Of a stretch of 64,000 nt of DNA, positions 1 through 9,271 are shown piece by piece; position 1 is the stretch's first letter, and each line of letters opens with the position of its first letter. Below the pieces are notes generated by a model, which was given only the letters and a program-made list of their open reading frames with translations, made no database searches and was not told the origin of the DNA. Both the position numbers and the translations under genes were made by a program. The DNA comes from an uncultured Myxococcales bacterium (GTDB lineage: Bacteria; Myxococcota_A; UBA9042), in NCBI GenBank assembly GCA_903840165.1, contig CAIMEY010000002.1:197109-261108 (forward strand). Direction: 5' to 3'.

Positions 1-2460
1 GTCACCAATGCCGGCGGCTTTCACTGGATCACGGAAATGCTCGGTGAGTTCGGGCATTTGCCTGCCATCGCCAGCTACGCGATTTTGGGACTCGAGGCTG
101 TCGTTCAAGGATTGGCCTTTGCCCTTGGCCTAGCGCTGTGGCGCTGGCTGGTCCAGCGGGGTGCGCCGGTTGCGTTGGCGGCGATGCTCGCTATGTGGGC
201 GGGAGAAGCTTGTATTCCTATGCTTTTCCCGTGGTTCTTGGGCAATGCGATTTCGCGCGAGTTGCCGATGATCCAACTGGCCGACCTCGGCGGCGTCCAC
301 CTAGTGTCTGCGCAACTCTATGCTGCGAATGCTGTTTTGGCCGACCTCATCAGCGCTCCCTTGGGCAAAAGGCAGCCCGGCTGGTGGATGGCGCTGATCA
401 CGGCTGTGGGTATCGCTTTGTCCTATGGCTATGGGCAGTTGCGCATCGCCGATATCGATGGTCAGCAGGCCGCCGCGCCCAAGCTCAAGATCGGCATGGT
501 CGAGGGCAATGTGGGCATCTGGGAAAAGGAAGCCAAGCACCTGCCTCCGGAAGAGCGCGCGCAGATGCTGGCGCATAACCTTTTGAAACATCAGCAGATG
601 ACTGCCCAATTGCAGGCCCAGGGGGCCCAGTTGGTGGTCTGGCCGGAGAGCGCCTTTCAGCCGCCCGGGCCTTTGCCGGTGGTGACCAGCGACGACCACG
701 TAGTGGCCATCGGTGAACAGGGCGCGGTCTGGCGGCATGACGGCCTCAAGCTGCAGAGCGGACGCAGTGATCGATTGGGATTGCCCTTGAAATTAGCGTC
801 GTTGACGGGGCTATCTAGTCCCCGCGGCGACCTCTGGCGGTGGATTGAAGGCGATCACCGCGTCTGGACAATTTCCAGCCGAGGCGCCCAGTCCATCGAC
901 CTGCCCGAGGGCGAAACCGCGATTGCCACTGCGAGTCCACCGGCCGACCCGTGGGGAGGCATTCCTCCTGGCTATGTGGTGGGGCGCGGCGGGCGAGTTT
1001 GGCGTTTAGAATTCGCTGGTTTTGCGACGTCGGCCGATACGGGCAAGCTGCTGCCCAACCATACACCCCAACTCGCTGAAGTGCCGCAGGATCGCCCGGC
1101 CATCGATGTGACCGCAGCTGCCGTCAATGGCAGCGGGGCCTTGGTGGTCACTGGCCGGCAGGGACGCGTGTTGTCGCTGGTCCAAGGGCGCATGCAGCCT
1201 GTGCAATCTGGGACAACGGCGGACCTCTGGGCGGCCGCGGGAGATCCCCTAGGGCTCAACTTGGTGCTGGCTGGCGCTCACGGCACGGTGCTGATGGGGG
1301 ATGGCCGAGTCTTTTTCCAGAGTTTGCCGACCGACGTCGACCTGTACGCCGCCTGGTTTGCGCCAGACGGAACCGCCTGGGTTGCCGGGCAGCGCGGTGT
1401 CATTTTGCAGCGTTTGCCCGGTAAAGCGTGGGCAAAGATTGCGGGTTTGCCGCCCGTCGACGTCATGGCTGGTGCCTGCGATGCCGACGGCAACTTACTG
1501 GTGGCAGGCCGAGGCGGGCGCTTTTTCTGGCGCGCCCAAGGACATACAGATTTCGCAGAGTTGCCCTCTGGTCAGCGCGGCGAAGTGACGGCCTTGCTCG
1601 GGGTGCAAGCCTTGCCGAGCTACTACCTGCCACGGCTGGCGCGGCGAATCGTGCCTGCCCAAGCCCCGTTGCCAGATGCCAAATTGTCTTATCCTGCCGA
1701 TGCCTTGGCCGATGCTGGCGTGCCCGAGATGGACCGAGCGACACCGCGCCGAGGCTTCACCGTTCCGCTGCTCTTTGGCGCCATGAGCCACGGCGGGCCT
1801 TTGCCCATGCGCAGCGCCGACTGCATGGACTGCTATAACAGCGCAGTTCTCTTGGGTTCTGACGGTCAGGTTCAAGACCTTTACGACAAGACTTTCCTGC
1901 TCATGTTCGGCGAGTACCTGCCCTTTGGTGAACAGTTCCCGTCCCTGTACGAGCTTTCGCCAGAAACCGGGCATTTTCAACCGGGTACGCGCACAACGCC
2001 GGTGATTCTCGGTCCGGCGCGCATTGGGATCCTGGTCTGCTACGAGGACCTCTTGCCGAACTATGCGAGACGTGTTGCGGCGCATAACCCTAATGTTTTC
2101 ATAAATATGACCAACGACGCATGGTTCGGTCAGACCGCAGAACCGGAGCATCACCTCAACCTAGCTCTGATGCGCACTGTTGAGTACCGCCGCTGGCTGC
2201 TGCGTTCGACAAATACTGGAATTTCTGTGTTTATTGACGCCGCCGGCCGACGCGTCCAGGAGACCTCGCTGCAAGGGGCTGAGACGCTGATTCGCGACGT
2301 GCCCCTGATGGAATCCCGCACAGTGTATGCGCAATTGGGCGATTGGCCCTTGGGCGTTCTCGGCGCTGGACTGTTGCTGTTGGTGGCGATGGGGCAGGGC
2401 GGAGCGCGGTCCGGCAAGAGCAAACGCAAACGTCAGGCCAAGGCTGCTGCTGCGGCTTAA
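1..2460 (+). CDS. lnt: Apolipoprotein N-acyltransferase (Lnt) with internal beta-propeller-like insert, 5' end outside window
   Basis: The reading frame is open from base 1, so the N-terminus lies upstream; 819 residues are visible. Lnt transfers a third acyl chain to the N-terminal Cys of lipoproteins in the inner membrane, which fits the many lipobox proteins in this window. Membrane segments come first, then the nitrilase-like (C-N hydrolase) domain. The likely catalytic triad is Glu in WPESAF (codon 646-648), Lys in LYDKTF (1888-1890) and Cys in LVCYED (2038-2040). After the NDAWFG motif a C-terminal membrane helix and a Lys/Arg-rich tail follow. Between the Glu and Lys parts, about nt 685-1610, lie some 300 residues foreign to Lnt, with repeated short blocks such as VAGQRG, VVGRGGRV and VAGRGGRF that look like beta-propeller blades. 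Typical Lnt has about 500 residues. The family call is firm; the propeller reading is inference. Confidence 0.9.
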   Translation, partial: VTNAGGFHWITEMLGEFGHLPAIASYAILGLEAVVQGLAFALGLALWRWLVQRGAPVALAAMLAMWAGEACIPMLFPWFLGNAISRELPMIQLADLGGVHLVSAQLYAANAVLADLISAPLGKRQPGWWMALITAVGIALSYGYGQLRIADIDGQQAAAPKLKIGMVEGNVGIWEKEAKHLPPEERAQMLAHNLLKHQQMTAQLQAQGAQLVVWPESAFQPPGPLPVVTSDDHVVAIGEQGAVWRHDGLKLQSGRSDRLGLPLKLASLTGLSSPRGDLWRWIEGDHRVWTISSRGAQSIDLPEGETAIATASPPADPWGGIPPGYVVGRGGRVWRLEFAGFATSADTGKLLPNHTPQLAEVPQDRPAIDVTAAAVNGSGALVVTGRQGRVLSLVQGRMQPVQSGTTADLWAAAGDPLGLNLVLAGAHGTVLMGDGRVFFQSLPTDVDLYAAWFAPDGTAWVAGQRGVILQRLPGKAWAKIAGLPPVDVMAGACDADGNLLVAGRGGRFFWRAQGHTDFAELPSGQRGEVTALLGVQALPSYYLPRLARRIVPAQAPLPDAKLSYPADALADAGVPEMDRATPRRGFTVPLLFGAMSHGGPLPMRSADCMDCYNSAVLLGSDGQVQDLYDKTFLLMFGEYLPFGEQFPSLYELSPETGHFQPGTRTTPVILGPARIGILVCYEDLLPNYARRVAAHNPNVFINMTNDAWFGQTAEPEHHLNLALMRTVEYRRWLLRSTNTGISVFIDAAGRRVQETSLQGAETLIRDVPLMESRTVYAQLGDWPLGVLGAGLLLLVAMGQGGARSGKSKRKRQAKAAAAA

Positions 2461-2485
2461 CCCATTTGGGGCCAGAACGGTCGGC

Positions 2486-2650
2486 TCAGGGCTTGGTTGC
2501 GGCCGGTTGGTCGTGCAGTTCTTGCGCTTTTTGCCTCGACTTGCGGTGGCGGTAGGCGCGCCAGCCCGTGTAGGCGCGGTGCAGGAACAGCAAAGTCCCC
2601 GCGACTGCAAAGATTTTGCCCATTCCGAAATCGGCACCAGCTGGCATCAT
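2486..2650 (-). CDS. Small hypothetical single-span membrane protein (54 aa)
   Basis: The ATG overlaps the TGA of the upstream amidotransferase gene (ATGA arrangement at 2647-2650), which suggests translational coupling. The product starts MMPAGADFG, has one hydrophobic stretch around residues 11-28 (IFAVAGTLLFLHRAYTGW), and ends in a basic, polar tail (RHRKSRQK). I do not recognise a family. The coupling and the helix-plus-basic-tail layout support a real gene. It ends 25 bp from the convergent lnt stop. Confidence 0.45.
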   Translation of the reverse strand: MMPAGADFGMGKIFAVAGTLLFLHRAYTGWRAYRHRKSRQKAQELHDQPAATKP

Positions 2651-3288
2651 TGGCTCCCAGGCGAAGAAGTCGCCATCCAATCAAGGACGTTCGCCAGCAA
2701 ATGCAAGCCGCTAGGCGTGCCAATGCTCTCTGGATGGAACTGAACACCGCGCAACCCCGGCCCACGCAACGCCATCGGCAGCGGCGGATCCTGCTCCTGT
2801 GGGAGCCAAGCGGTCAGCGAAAGGTTCGCGGGTAAGGTTGCCGGGTCGATCTGCAGACTGTGGTAGCGCATAACCGCCAAAGGATTGGGTAATTGCGCGA
2901 AGATGTCCAGGCCGTCATGGGCGATCGCACTGACCTTGCCGTGGCACGGGACCGTCGCCCGAACCACTTGGGCACCGCGGACGTGGGCCAACACCTGCAT
3001 ACCCAGACAGACGCCAAAAATCGGTGTTGTTCCTGCTAGTTGCTCGACAACCAGCTGACTGGCCAGCGCCTCCTGGGGACCCAAAGGACCGGGCGACAAG
3101 ACTACGCCCTGCCAAGGCCTGCGCAGCTGGGCCTGCACCAGTTCCAGATCGCTACGAACAACGGTTAGCTGGACGTCGTGGCCGCGTTGGCGCCCCGCCT
3201 GCTCCAGCGCGTCAACGAGGTTCCAGGCAAAGCTGTCGTAGCAGTCAACAAGAAGAATCTGTAGTGAACTCAATGATGAACCGCGCAA
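2647..3288 (-). CDS. Glutamine amidotransferase, anthranilate/aminodeoxychorismate synthase component II
   Basis: Class I glutamine amidotransferase subunit of 213 aa, the usual TrpG/PabA size. It supplies ammonia from glutamine to a chorismate-using synthase, giving anthranilate (tryptophan) or 4-amino-4-deoxychorismate (folate). Visible motifs are LLVDCYDSFAWN at the N-terminus, LSPGP (oxyanion strand), GVCLGMQ with the nucleophilic Cys, and FHPES with the catalytic His and Glu. No component I gene is in the window, so trpG and pabA cannot be told apart. The start is a TTG at 3288 or 3273, with no clear ribosome binding site. The upstream lipoprotein gene ends only a few bases before it on the same strand. 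Confidence 0.85.
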   Translation of the reverse strand: MRGSSLSSLQILLVDCYDSFAWNLVDALEQAGRQRGHDVQLTVVRSDLELVQAQLRRPWQGVVLSPGPLGPQEALASQLVVEQLAGTTPIFGVCLGMQVLAHVRGAQVVRATVPCHGKVSAIAHDGLDIFAQLPNPLAVMRYHSLQIDPATLPANLSLTAWLPQEQDPPLPMALRGPGLRGVQFHPESIGTPSGLHLLANVLDWMATSSPGSQ

Positions 3289-3291
3289 CGG

Positions 3292-5604
3292 CTAGGGGAC
3301 GGGATAGATGTGCAGCGTGCCCCAGGTGTCCACCGTGGTGGCGTTGGCGGCCTGTTGAGGCGGCAAGAACTGATTGGAAATCGAGCTTCCGTCCTTATTG
3401 ACGATCACTGCGACGTATTTGACCGTAGCGCCGCCAGCCGGCAGGCCTTTGGGAAAGAGCTGGGTCAAAAGAATCGAAAATTCAAGAGATTGCTTGTCTA
3501 CCGCAGGAGCCACTGTGCCAACGGTCCAGGCAAAGTCATTGACATTGCTTAGCCCTCGCCAGCCGGCGTCTGTGGATAGGGCTAGGTTTGTGCCCGTGAA
3601 ACCGGCCATGCCCAGGGACCCTGCGGCGAAATCAATGCCAATTTGGCCATCTGCCACGAGCAGGCCGTTGGCGATCGCGTCGTCAAGGTTGCCGGTATTG
3701 TCTTTGAGATCGGATGGTTGCTTAGCGCCCGTGCCGCTGCCGTAGTCGATGTCCAGGTAGATCACCACTGCATTTGACGCTTCAACCGTGCCAACGATGC
3801 CAAAATACAATGAATCTTTGTCCCAAGCTGCGTACAACTGATCTAGTTGATTCTTGCCTACACCCCAGCCGGTGGGTGTGGCCTGAACACTGGCCAAGGA
3901 CCAAGGGTTCCAATCCGCCGCCTGACCGACTGCACCGTCGATGACGGGTGTGTCAAAAGGCTCGACATCCAGCGCATTTTTTAGCGTCATCGCTGCTCCC
4001 ACAGGCGGTGTGACCACGACGTCGGCGGGCAGCGGCGGCAGCCCGGGCGTGGTCGCTAGCAAGCCAGTACCATTGGCCACAACTGTAGTCGCATCAAAGG
4101 TTTTTCCTTGAAATTGCGAGACAAAGTGCACGCCAAAGCTCCCGAGCAAGTTGGCCCCCAGCAACTGCACGGCCCCGCCCTTGGCCGGGACCCAGGCGGG
4201 CTGAACGGCGGTCAAGGTCGGCTGCGTCGCCTTGTCGACGATGGTCAATGTCGTGAATTGATTCGCTTGTAGGCCATTGTCGGACCCGTCAGCGTCCCCA
4301 TAGACGGTCTGCCCCTGCCACGTCGCCCGCGCCACCACGGCATAGGTGCCAATGGCCAGAACGGGCAGGGTGGCGGACCAGGTTTCCTGGCCTTTCTGCA
4401 CGTCTTCACTGGTAAAACTGGCCGGAACGAAGGTCCACGCTGCCGGATTCTTCACAGGGTCACTGCCCACGGGACCATATGCAACGTCGACCTGCAAACC
4501 GGGCGTCGCTCCAGGCAATTCGGAGACGCTTTGTACCTGCGCCAGGACAGACACGGTCACGCCGTCCTTATTATTTCCGCCCAACTGCATCTGGGGTAAC
4601 TGCACGGAAGGTTTGGGCATAACTTGGAAATAGAAGCCGCCGCTCAGCGTTGCCGTCGTGGCGTCGGGGTTCTTCGCCACCACATCGACTAGGCCGGCGT
4701 CATGGGCGGGCGTGGTGCAGATGACTTGCAGGCCATCGGCGGACACCTTGGCTGCGGTTGCTGCTTTGTCGCCAAAGATCACAGTAGTTCCATTGACAAA
4801 GCCGGTCCCTGTGAGGACCACCTGATCACCGCCACTAGTCCATCCCTTGGCGGGGTCTACCGCTGTGATGGCCAAAGGTAGCTGATTCTTTACACATTGC
4901 CCGGCCTTGCACGACTCGTCGGCGGCGCAGGCTGGATTGCACGGCGTTGGCACACATTGGCCGGCCTGGCAAACCTGTCCATCGCCGCAGGCCGGGGTGC
5001 AATCGACTGTCTTTGCAACGCATTGTCCGGCCGTGCACACCTGGTCGGCGTTGCACGGTGGGTCACAACTCGCCGCGCTGGCTGCCGGCACGACGACAGC
5101 CGTATTGAGGAATTTCCCTTTGGAATCTTTGCTCAAGATGACCTGCGCCGAGACCCAGGCTCCGGCTAACCCCGTGGCAGTCGCCGCGCCAACACCGTCC
5201 TGATACGCCTGCGTCGCAGCCTTGTACTCCTGGCCATTCTCAGGCAAATCATCGCCTTGGGTCGCCACGAAGATGAACTGCACTTCGTCGCCCGCGTTGA
5301 GCAGTCCATCGTGCTTGCCTTTGGCCACGGACTGCACGTAGGTCAGGATGCCGTCTCCCGCCGCCTCGTCGCCATTTTGGCCATTGTCTAGCAATTGCAC
5401 AGGAGTCCACTGGTTCATCGTCCCTTTGGCGAAGAAGTTGAAGCCATCGCCGGCCCAGCTAGCGAAGGCGGTATTGAGCTGCTTGCGATCAAGGGTCAGT
5501 TTGATGTCGATGGTGCCGAACTGTTTAAGTGTCATTCCAGGTACTTTGAGCGTCCCCGAGGTGCCTTTGGCGATCTTGATGAGGCCATTGGCCCCGACCC
5601 ACAT
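3292..5604 (-). CDS. C-terminal part of a frameshifted TIG-domain surface protein
   Basis: 770 residues without an export signal of their own. The frame continues upstream of the first ATG to a stop at 5746-5748, and the missing N-terminus, a lipoprotein leader, lies in another frame immediately upstream. In order: a domain with NGDEAAGDG of the choice-of-anchor type (about 40-120); three Cys-rich repeats of the form C-PAC-x-GQVC-x-AGQCV (about 180-235); an IPT/TIG immunoglobulin-like domain (about 240-330); a middle domain; a second TIG-like domain (about 460-540); and a C-terminal domain with LYAAWDKDSLYFGI, like the CBM9/DOMON-type sandwiches. Together with the upstream piece it would form an extracellular lipoprotein of about 930 aa, of unknown binding target. 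Confidence 0.7.
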   Translation of the reverse strand: MWVGANGLIKIAKGTSGTLKVPGMTLKQFGTIDIKLTLDRKQLNTAFASWAGDGFNFFAKGTMNQWTPVQLLDNGQNGDEAAGDGILTYVQSVAKGKHDGLLNAGDEVQFIFVATQGDDLPENGQEYKAATQAYQDGVGAATATGLAGAWVSAQVILSKDSKGKFLNTAVVVPAASAASCDPPCNADQVCTAGQCVAKTVDCTPACGDGQVCQAGQCVPTPCNPACAADESCKAGQCVKNQLPLAITAVDPAKGWTSGGDQVVLTGTGFVNGTTVIFGDKAATAAKVSADGLQVICTTPAHDAGLVDVVAKNPDATTATLSGGFYFQVMPKPSVQLPQMQLGGNNKDGVTVSVLAQVQSVSELPGATPGLQVDVAYGPVGSDPVKNPAAWTFVPASFTSEDVQKGQETWSATLPVLAIGTYAVVARATWQGQTVYGDADGSDNGLQANQFTTLTIVDKATQPTLTAVQPAWVPAKGGAVQLLGANLLGSFGVHFVSQFQGKTFDATTVVANGTGLLATTPGLPPLPADVVVTPPVGAAMTLKNALDVEPFDTPVIDGAVGQAADWNPWSLASVQATPTGWGVGKNQLDQLYAAWDKDSLYFGIVGTVEASNAVVIYLDIDYGSGTGAKQPSDLKDNTGNLDDAIANGLLVADGQIGIDFAAGSLGMAGFTGTNLALSTDAGWRGLSNVNDFAWTVGTVAPAVDKQSLEFSILLTQLFPKGLPAGGATVKYVAVIVNKDGSSISNQFLPPQQAANATTVDTWGTLHIYPVP

Positions 5605-5699
5605 CCAGTTGCTGTACTCATTGAGGGCGCCGTATTCCAGTGTGGCGTCCTGCTTGGAAGTATCGAAAAAGACTTTGGTCGTCAGGATATGATCGCCTG

Positions 5700-6098
5700 C
5701 TACGCCGTCGTCCTGCTCGTGGCCGCCCTGCTGATCGGGCCGTCGTCATAGAGGACCGGGTAAGGGCCGTCGCTGGGTAGCCAACTGGTTGCATAAGTAA
5801 TGGAATTGGTCTTTGCATCCCAGGAAAAAGAGCCTGTCCACTGGATGTCGCCGTCGCCAAAGGTCTTGTTGGCGCTGTCGTCGACAGCAAAGGTCAGCCA
5901 TACCCCGCCGGGTGTGTCGCTCGTTTCGCTAGAGTTGGTCGAATCAGCATCTGACCCTTTGCTATCATTGACGAAAATCGGCCCTGTGTCGGTTGACGCC
6001 TTGGCGTCGGTCGCCGTAGTTGTCGCGGTAGAACCGCAGCCGCTGAGCCCAAGGGTAACTGCTGTCAAGATGCTGAAATTGCGAAGCATTACATGCAT
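5700..6098 (-). CDS. N-terminal part of the frameshifted lipoprotein (signal peptide and lipobox)
   Basis: 132 residues starting MHVMLRNFS, with a hydrophobic core and the lipobox LSGCG, then a Thr/Ser/Asp-rich linker and the start of a beta-rich domain (VWLTFAVDDS). The sequence reads sensibly up to YDDGP near 5740 and then changes into low-complexity residues before the stop. Inserting one base near 5740 joins it to the downstream frame, which continues DQQGGHEQDDGVAGDHI. The split is therefore a one-base frameshift: a sequencing or assembly error, a true mutation or programmed shifting. Other starts are ATG 6089 and GTG 6107. No clear ribosome binding site is seen. Confidence 0.65.
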   Translation of the reverse strand: MHVMLRNFSILTAVTLGLSGCGSTATTTATDAKASTDTGPIFVNDSKGSDADSTNSSETSDTPGGVWLTFAVDDSANKTFGDGDIQWTGSFSWDAKTNSITYATSWLPSDGPYPVLYDDGPISRAATSRTTA

Positions 6099-6176
6099 TA
6101 TACGCACCGTTGGCAGCCAAGGCTGCAGCCAAAGCCGCCCAATCGCGCCACGTCGTACAATCAGCCACGGTGGCGA

Positions 6177-9068
6177 TTATTCCAGGGTGACGGCGTCGAT
6201 CAGCACGGCGGTATCGTAAATTGAATCGCCAGCGTCTGAAGCGAAAAACTTTAATGTAGTCCGCTTGTTGGCGCCTGCTAGGGCAGAGACGTCGGTCACC
6301 GACTTCTGCCAATCGGTCATCCATACGTCGCCGACATCAAAGGAAACATCGGCCTTGGTCAGGCCTTTCCACTGTTGACCGCATTTGCAACTTGCTGAGC
6401 CGGGGTCGCAAGGCGCTTTTCCGCCGCAATCATAGGGGCATAGTGCATCGATCCACACATCGACCATGGTAATCTTGCCCGTATCCGCCTGCAAGGTAGC
6501 CGTGAACTTGTCCATGTACGGCGACATGCAGAACTCCTCGAACTCCTCGCTGTAGAACTTCCAGTAAAACGTCAGGTTTTTCACCATCGGTTGTACGCAA
6601 AACGGTTGTTCCAGCGAACCCGTCTGCACGGTGAAGCCCATGCCTGTGGAGACAATTCCCATGTACTTACCGGCCACTGGAATGGTAACGCCCAGGCGGG
6701 AAATCACGCGGCCGTCCCCGTCTTTCTTCCAGCCAACCAAGTTGCCGGTATCCCAACTCGGGTTGATCAGGTCGTTGTTGTTGACATTGGCCTTGCCGTT
6801 GCCCACCAGGAGCAACCGCGACCCCGGATTGTCTGGGTCCTCTTGGCCGCTAACACCTTGATTAATCGATAGTTGTTTGTTCAGCATGCCGTCGAATAGC
6901 GTGCGCCCCGCTTGGTAGGCGAACTTGCTGCTGACGTACCCCGTCCAGCCGACCACGGCTTGGGCCCCTGCGCCGAAGAGTTGCACCGCCAGTGAGCCGT
7001 TGAACATGGTCCGACAGCCGCCCATATAGATGATAGAGCTGGGGAAATCTTCGGTGAGGTGGCGCTGGAAAAAGGCTGGCGCCATGCCGTAGGTGTCGGC
7101 ACCGATGACCAATCGGCCATGCAAGATATCCGCTTGGGTGGCATCTACGCAGACACCGCCGCCTTTTGAAGTCAAAGCGCAGGCTTGGCCACCACTGCAC
7201 TGTGCCGCGGTAGAACATGACCCGGCATTGCCGGCCAGGGCGTCGCAGTTGACTGCCTCACCGGACCACAGAACTTCTTGAGATCCAAGGTGTTCCCAAC
7301 CAAGTGCCTGCTTGGCTGTGGAGTCCATGCCTTCGAAGTACGCTTCGCCGTGGCCTGAAAGCGCGACTAGGCCATAGAGTTCCATGTTGCGATAGACCGA
7401 TAACAGCGCTTTATCATTGCTGTATTGGTCAACTGAGAAGGGCGGGCATTGCTTGGCGGCCAGGGCCAATCCAGCTTCGGCCGCTTCGTCGCCGGGATTG
7501 ATGACGCAGATCTGGCTGTCCGAACAGGCACCGCACGCTGTACTCGTCTCGCGGCAGGTGCTGCCGTCGCAAACCATGCCCGTGGGGCAACTGCCACATG
7601 CGGTGGCATCGGCGGGTTTGGCAACGCAATTCGCTACTTCAAATTCGCTCTGGCCCGGCGCGAGCGCCAACGCGCGACGGGCACCGACACTATAGGTCGG
7701 CAAAGCAGCCCCAGGGTCGCCACCTGCAGCACCGCCGCCAGCGCCGCTGCCAGCACCACCGCGTAACCCTGCAGGAGCTAAGTTTAATGCGCCAACTCGC
7801 CCTGTCTTGTAGCGCACCCAGATGCCGTAGCCACCACCAGATGCGGGGCCGGCTTCCGCAACAGAAGAGTCCGCTTTGAGGGTGGCAATGGCGCTCGCCT
7901 GGGCCTGGGCGGCCGTGTTTGAGGCCAAGGCAACTTTGTAGGCATCGCGGACATTCTTCTGTAAGCCTACGATTTGTTTGCACTCGTCCTTAGACCAGGG
8001 CGTGACGATGTCGACGGCGGTGACCGGCGACAAGGCCGTGATCTTATTGCCACCCAGCGTTACGGCTGCCTGCACACGGAAGTAAGCGGTTGTCTTGCCT
8101 GCGCTGGCGCTGTACGGCACGCAGTTGGAGAATACGGAATCCTTTTGCACATCGTCGCACTTGCCGCCGGTGTCGCCGACGTCATACAAAGTTGCGCTGA
8201 CGCCACCCGCGACCGGAGCCCCACTGCCATCGACCTCGATCAGCTGAATACTTGCTGGATCGACGACGGATTTGCCGGACGAGTCAGGTGCAGCCTGAGG
8301 AACCGCGATATTCACCACCAGGGTCTGGTTCTGCCCCGCGAAGACCACATCCGGGTTGACATGGGGCCCAGACTCAAAGTGAAACAAGGGGTTGTACGTA
8401 ATGTGAATGGAGTCCGCGGCAGTGGTGGTGCCCTTGGTTGCCGTGACGGTGATCAAGTTGTCGCCGGGGACCAGCTTGAGCGGAGGGCTTACCCAATAAT
8501 CTGGCGGTGTTGGCTGGCTGACGGTACCACTGGCAGAACCCGTGAACTGCAGCGTGTCCGCCGCGCCATAGGCAACGCCGGAAAGTTGGACCTGGGCACC
8601 TTCTGAGAAGCCCCAGTCGCGACCACTTGGCGACAGAATCTTGACAAGCAACTCGGGGAATTGACTGTTGATTCCTGTGTCTGTGCTCTTGATTTCCGTG
8701 CCATTGCCGTCGGTGCTGCCTGCGTCAACGATTGTGTCGGATGCATCGCCGGCGAGCGTGTCGGAAACGCCAGAATCTACGGAGGAATCGCCAACCCCAA
8801 CATCGCCCGAGCTGTCGCCCTGGGTGTTGCCATCGGAAACGCCTGAGGAATCACCGCTGGCGTCGGCCACGGCTGCGTCGCTCGCATCGGCGGGGTTGCC
8901 ATCGTCGCCGCTGACCTGATCGTTCGATTGAGCTGTATCGACAGCCACTTGCGTGTCGCTACCACAGGCGCCTAGGCTGGCTGCCAAACACGCGCCGATC
9001 ATGGTGATCAGCGGGGTTCGCCACCTAGCAGAGCCTGTCCCGGGCGACCGATCAGCGAGTGCGTGCAT
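6177..9068 (-). CDS. Large lipoprotein with caspase-like (clan CD) His/Cys motif
   Basis: 963 aa. I chose ATG 9068, where GAGG sits 6 bases upstream; a longer in-frame start at 9209 would bury the signal. A signal peptide ends in the lipobox LGAC (Cys35), followed by about 90 residues very rich in Asp, Ser and Gly. Beta-rich regions come next, then a Cys-rich stretch (CGSCPTGMVCDG, CGACSDSQICV). Next is a region with LSGHGEAY (His573) and IYMGGCRTMF (Cys685) followed by GAQAVVGWTGYV, the arrangement seen in clan CD cysteine peptidases and CHAT-type domains. The C-terminal 190 residues (NPSWDTGNLVGW onward) look like a carbohydrate-binding or choice-of-anchor beta-sandwich. It is likely an outer-membrane surface protein; the protease activity is inferred from motifs only. 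Confidence 0.75.
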   Translation of the reverse strand: MHALADRSPGTGSARWRTPLITMIGACLAASLGACGSDTQVAVDTAQSNDQVSGDDGNPADASDAAVADASGDSSGVSDGNTQGDSSGDVGVGDSSVDSGVSDTLAGDASDTIVDAGSTDGNGTEIKSTDTGINSQFPELLVKILSPSGRDWGFSEGAQVQLSGVAYGAADTLQFTGSASGTVSQPTPPDYWVSPPLKLVPGDNLITVTATKGTTTAADSIHITYNPLFHFESGPHVNPDVVFAGQNQTLVVNIAVPQAAPDSSGKSVVDPASIQLIEVDGSGAPVAGGVSATLYDVGDTGGKCDDVQKDSVFSNCVPYSASAGKTTAYFRVQAAVTLGGNKITALSPVTAVDIVTPWSKDECKQIVGLQKNVRDAYKVALASNTAAQAQASAIATLKADSSVAEAGPASGGGYGIWVRYKTGRVGALNLAPAGLRGGAGSGAGGGAAGGDPGAALPTYSVGARRALALAPGQSEFEVANCVAKPADATACGSCPTGMVCDGSTCRETSTACGACSDSQICVINPGDEAAEAGLALAAKQCPPFSVDQYSNDKALLSVYRNMELYGLVALSGHGEAYFEGMDSTAKQALGWEHLGSQEVLWSGEAVNCDALAGNAGSCSTAAQCSGGQACALTSKGGGVCVDATQADILHGRLVIGADTYGMAPAFFQRHLTEDFPSSIIYMGGCRTMFNGSLAVQLFGAGAQAVVGWTGYVSSKFAYQAGRTLFDGMLNKQLSINQGVSGQEDPDNPGSRLLLVGNGKANVNNNDLINPSWDTGNLVGWKKDGDGRVISRLGVTIPVAGKYMGIVSTGMGFTVQTGSLEQPFCVQPMVKNLTFYWKFYSEEFEEFCMSPYMDKFTATLQADTGKITMVDVWIDALCPYDCGGKAPCDPGSASCKCGQQWKGLTKADVSFDVGDVWMTDWQKSVTDVSALAGANKRTTLKFFASDAGDSIYDTAVLIDAVTLE

Positions 9069-9271
9069 ACGAGCCTCAATAAACTTCAGCAATTGGAGCG
9101 GATTTCCGCCTATCCCACGCCGCAGCCCCGGAATTGTTCCGGTGCTCAACTCCGCCAGCGATCGACGCGGACGTAACGTCGTGGGAAGGACAACGGAATG
9201 CCAGCGCAAGAAAGAACGTCGCCCAGGGTAGCGTACCGGGCAGACTGCGCAGAATCAACAGCCAAGCGTTG

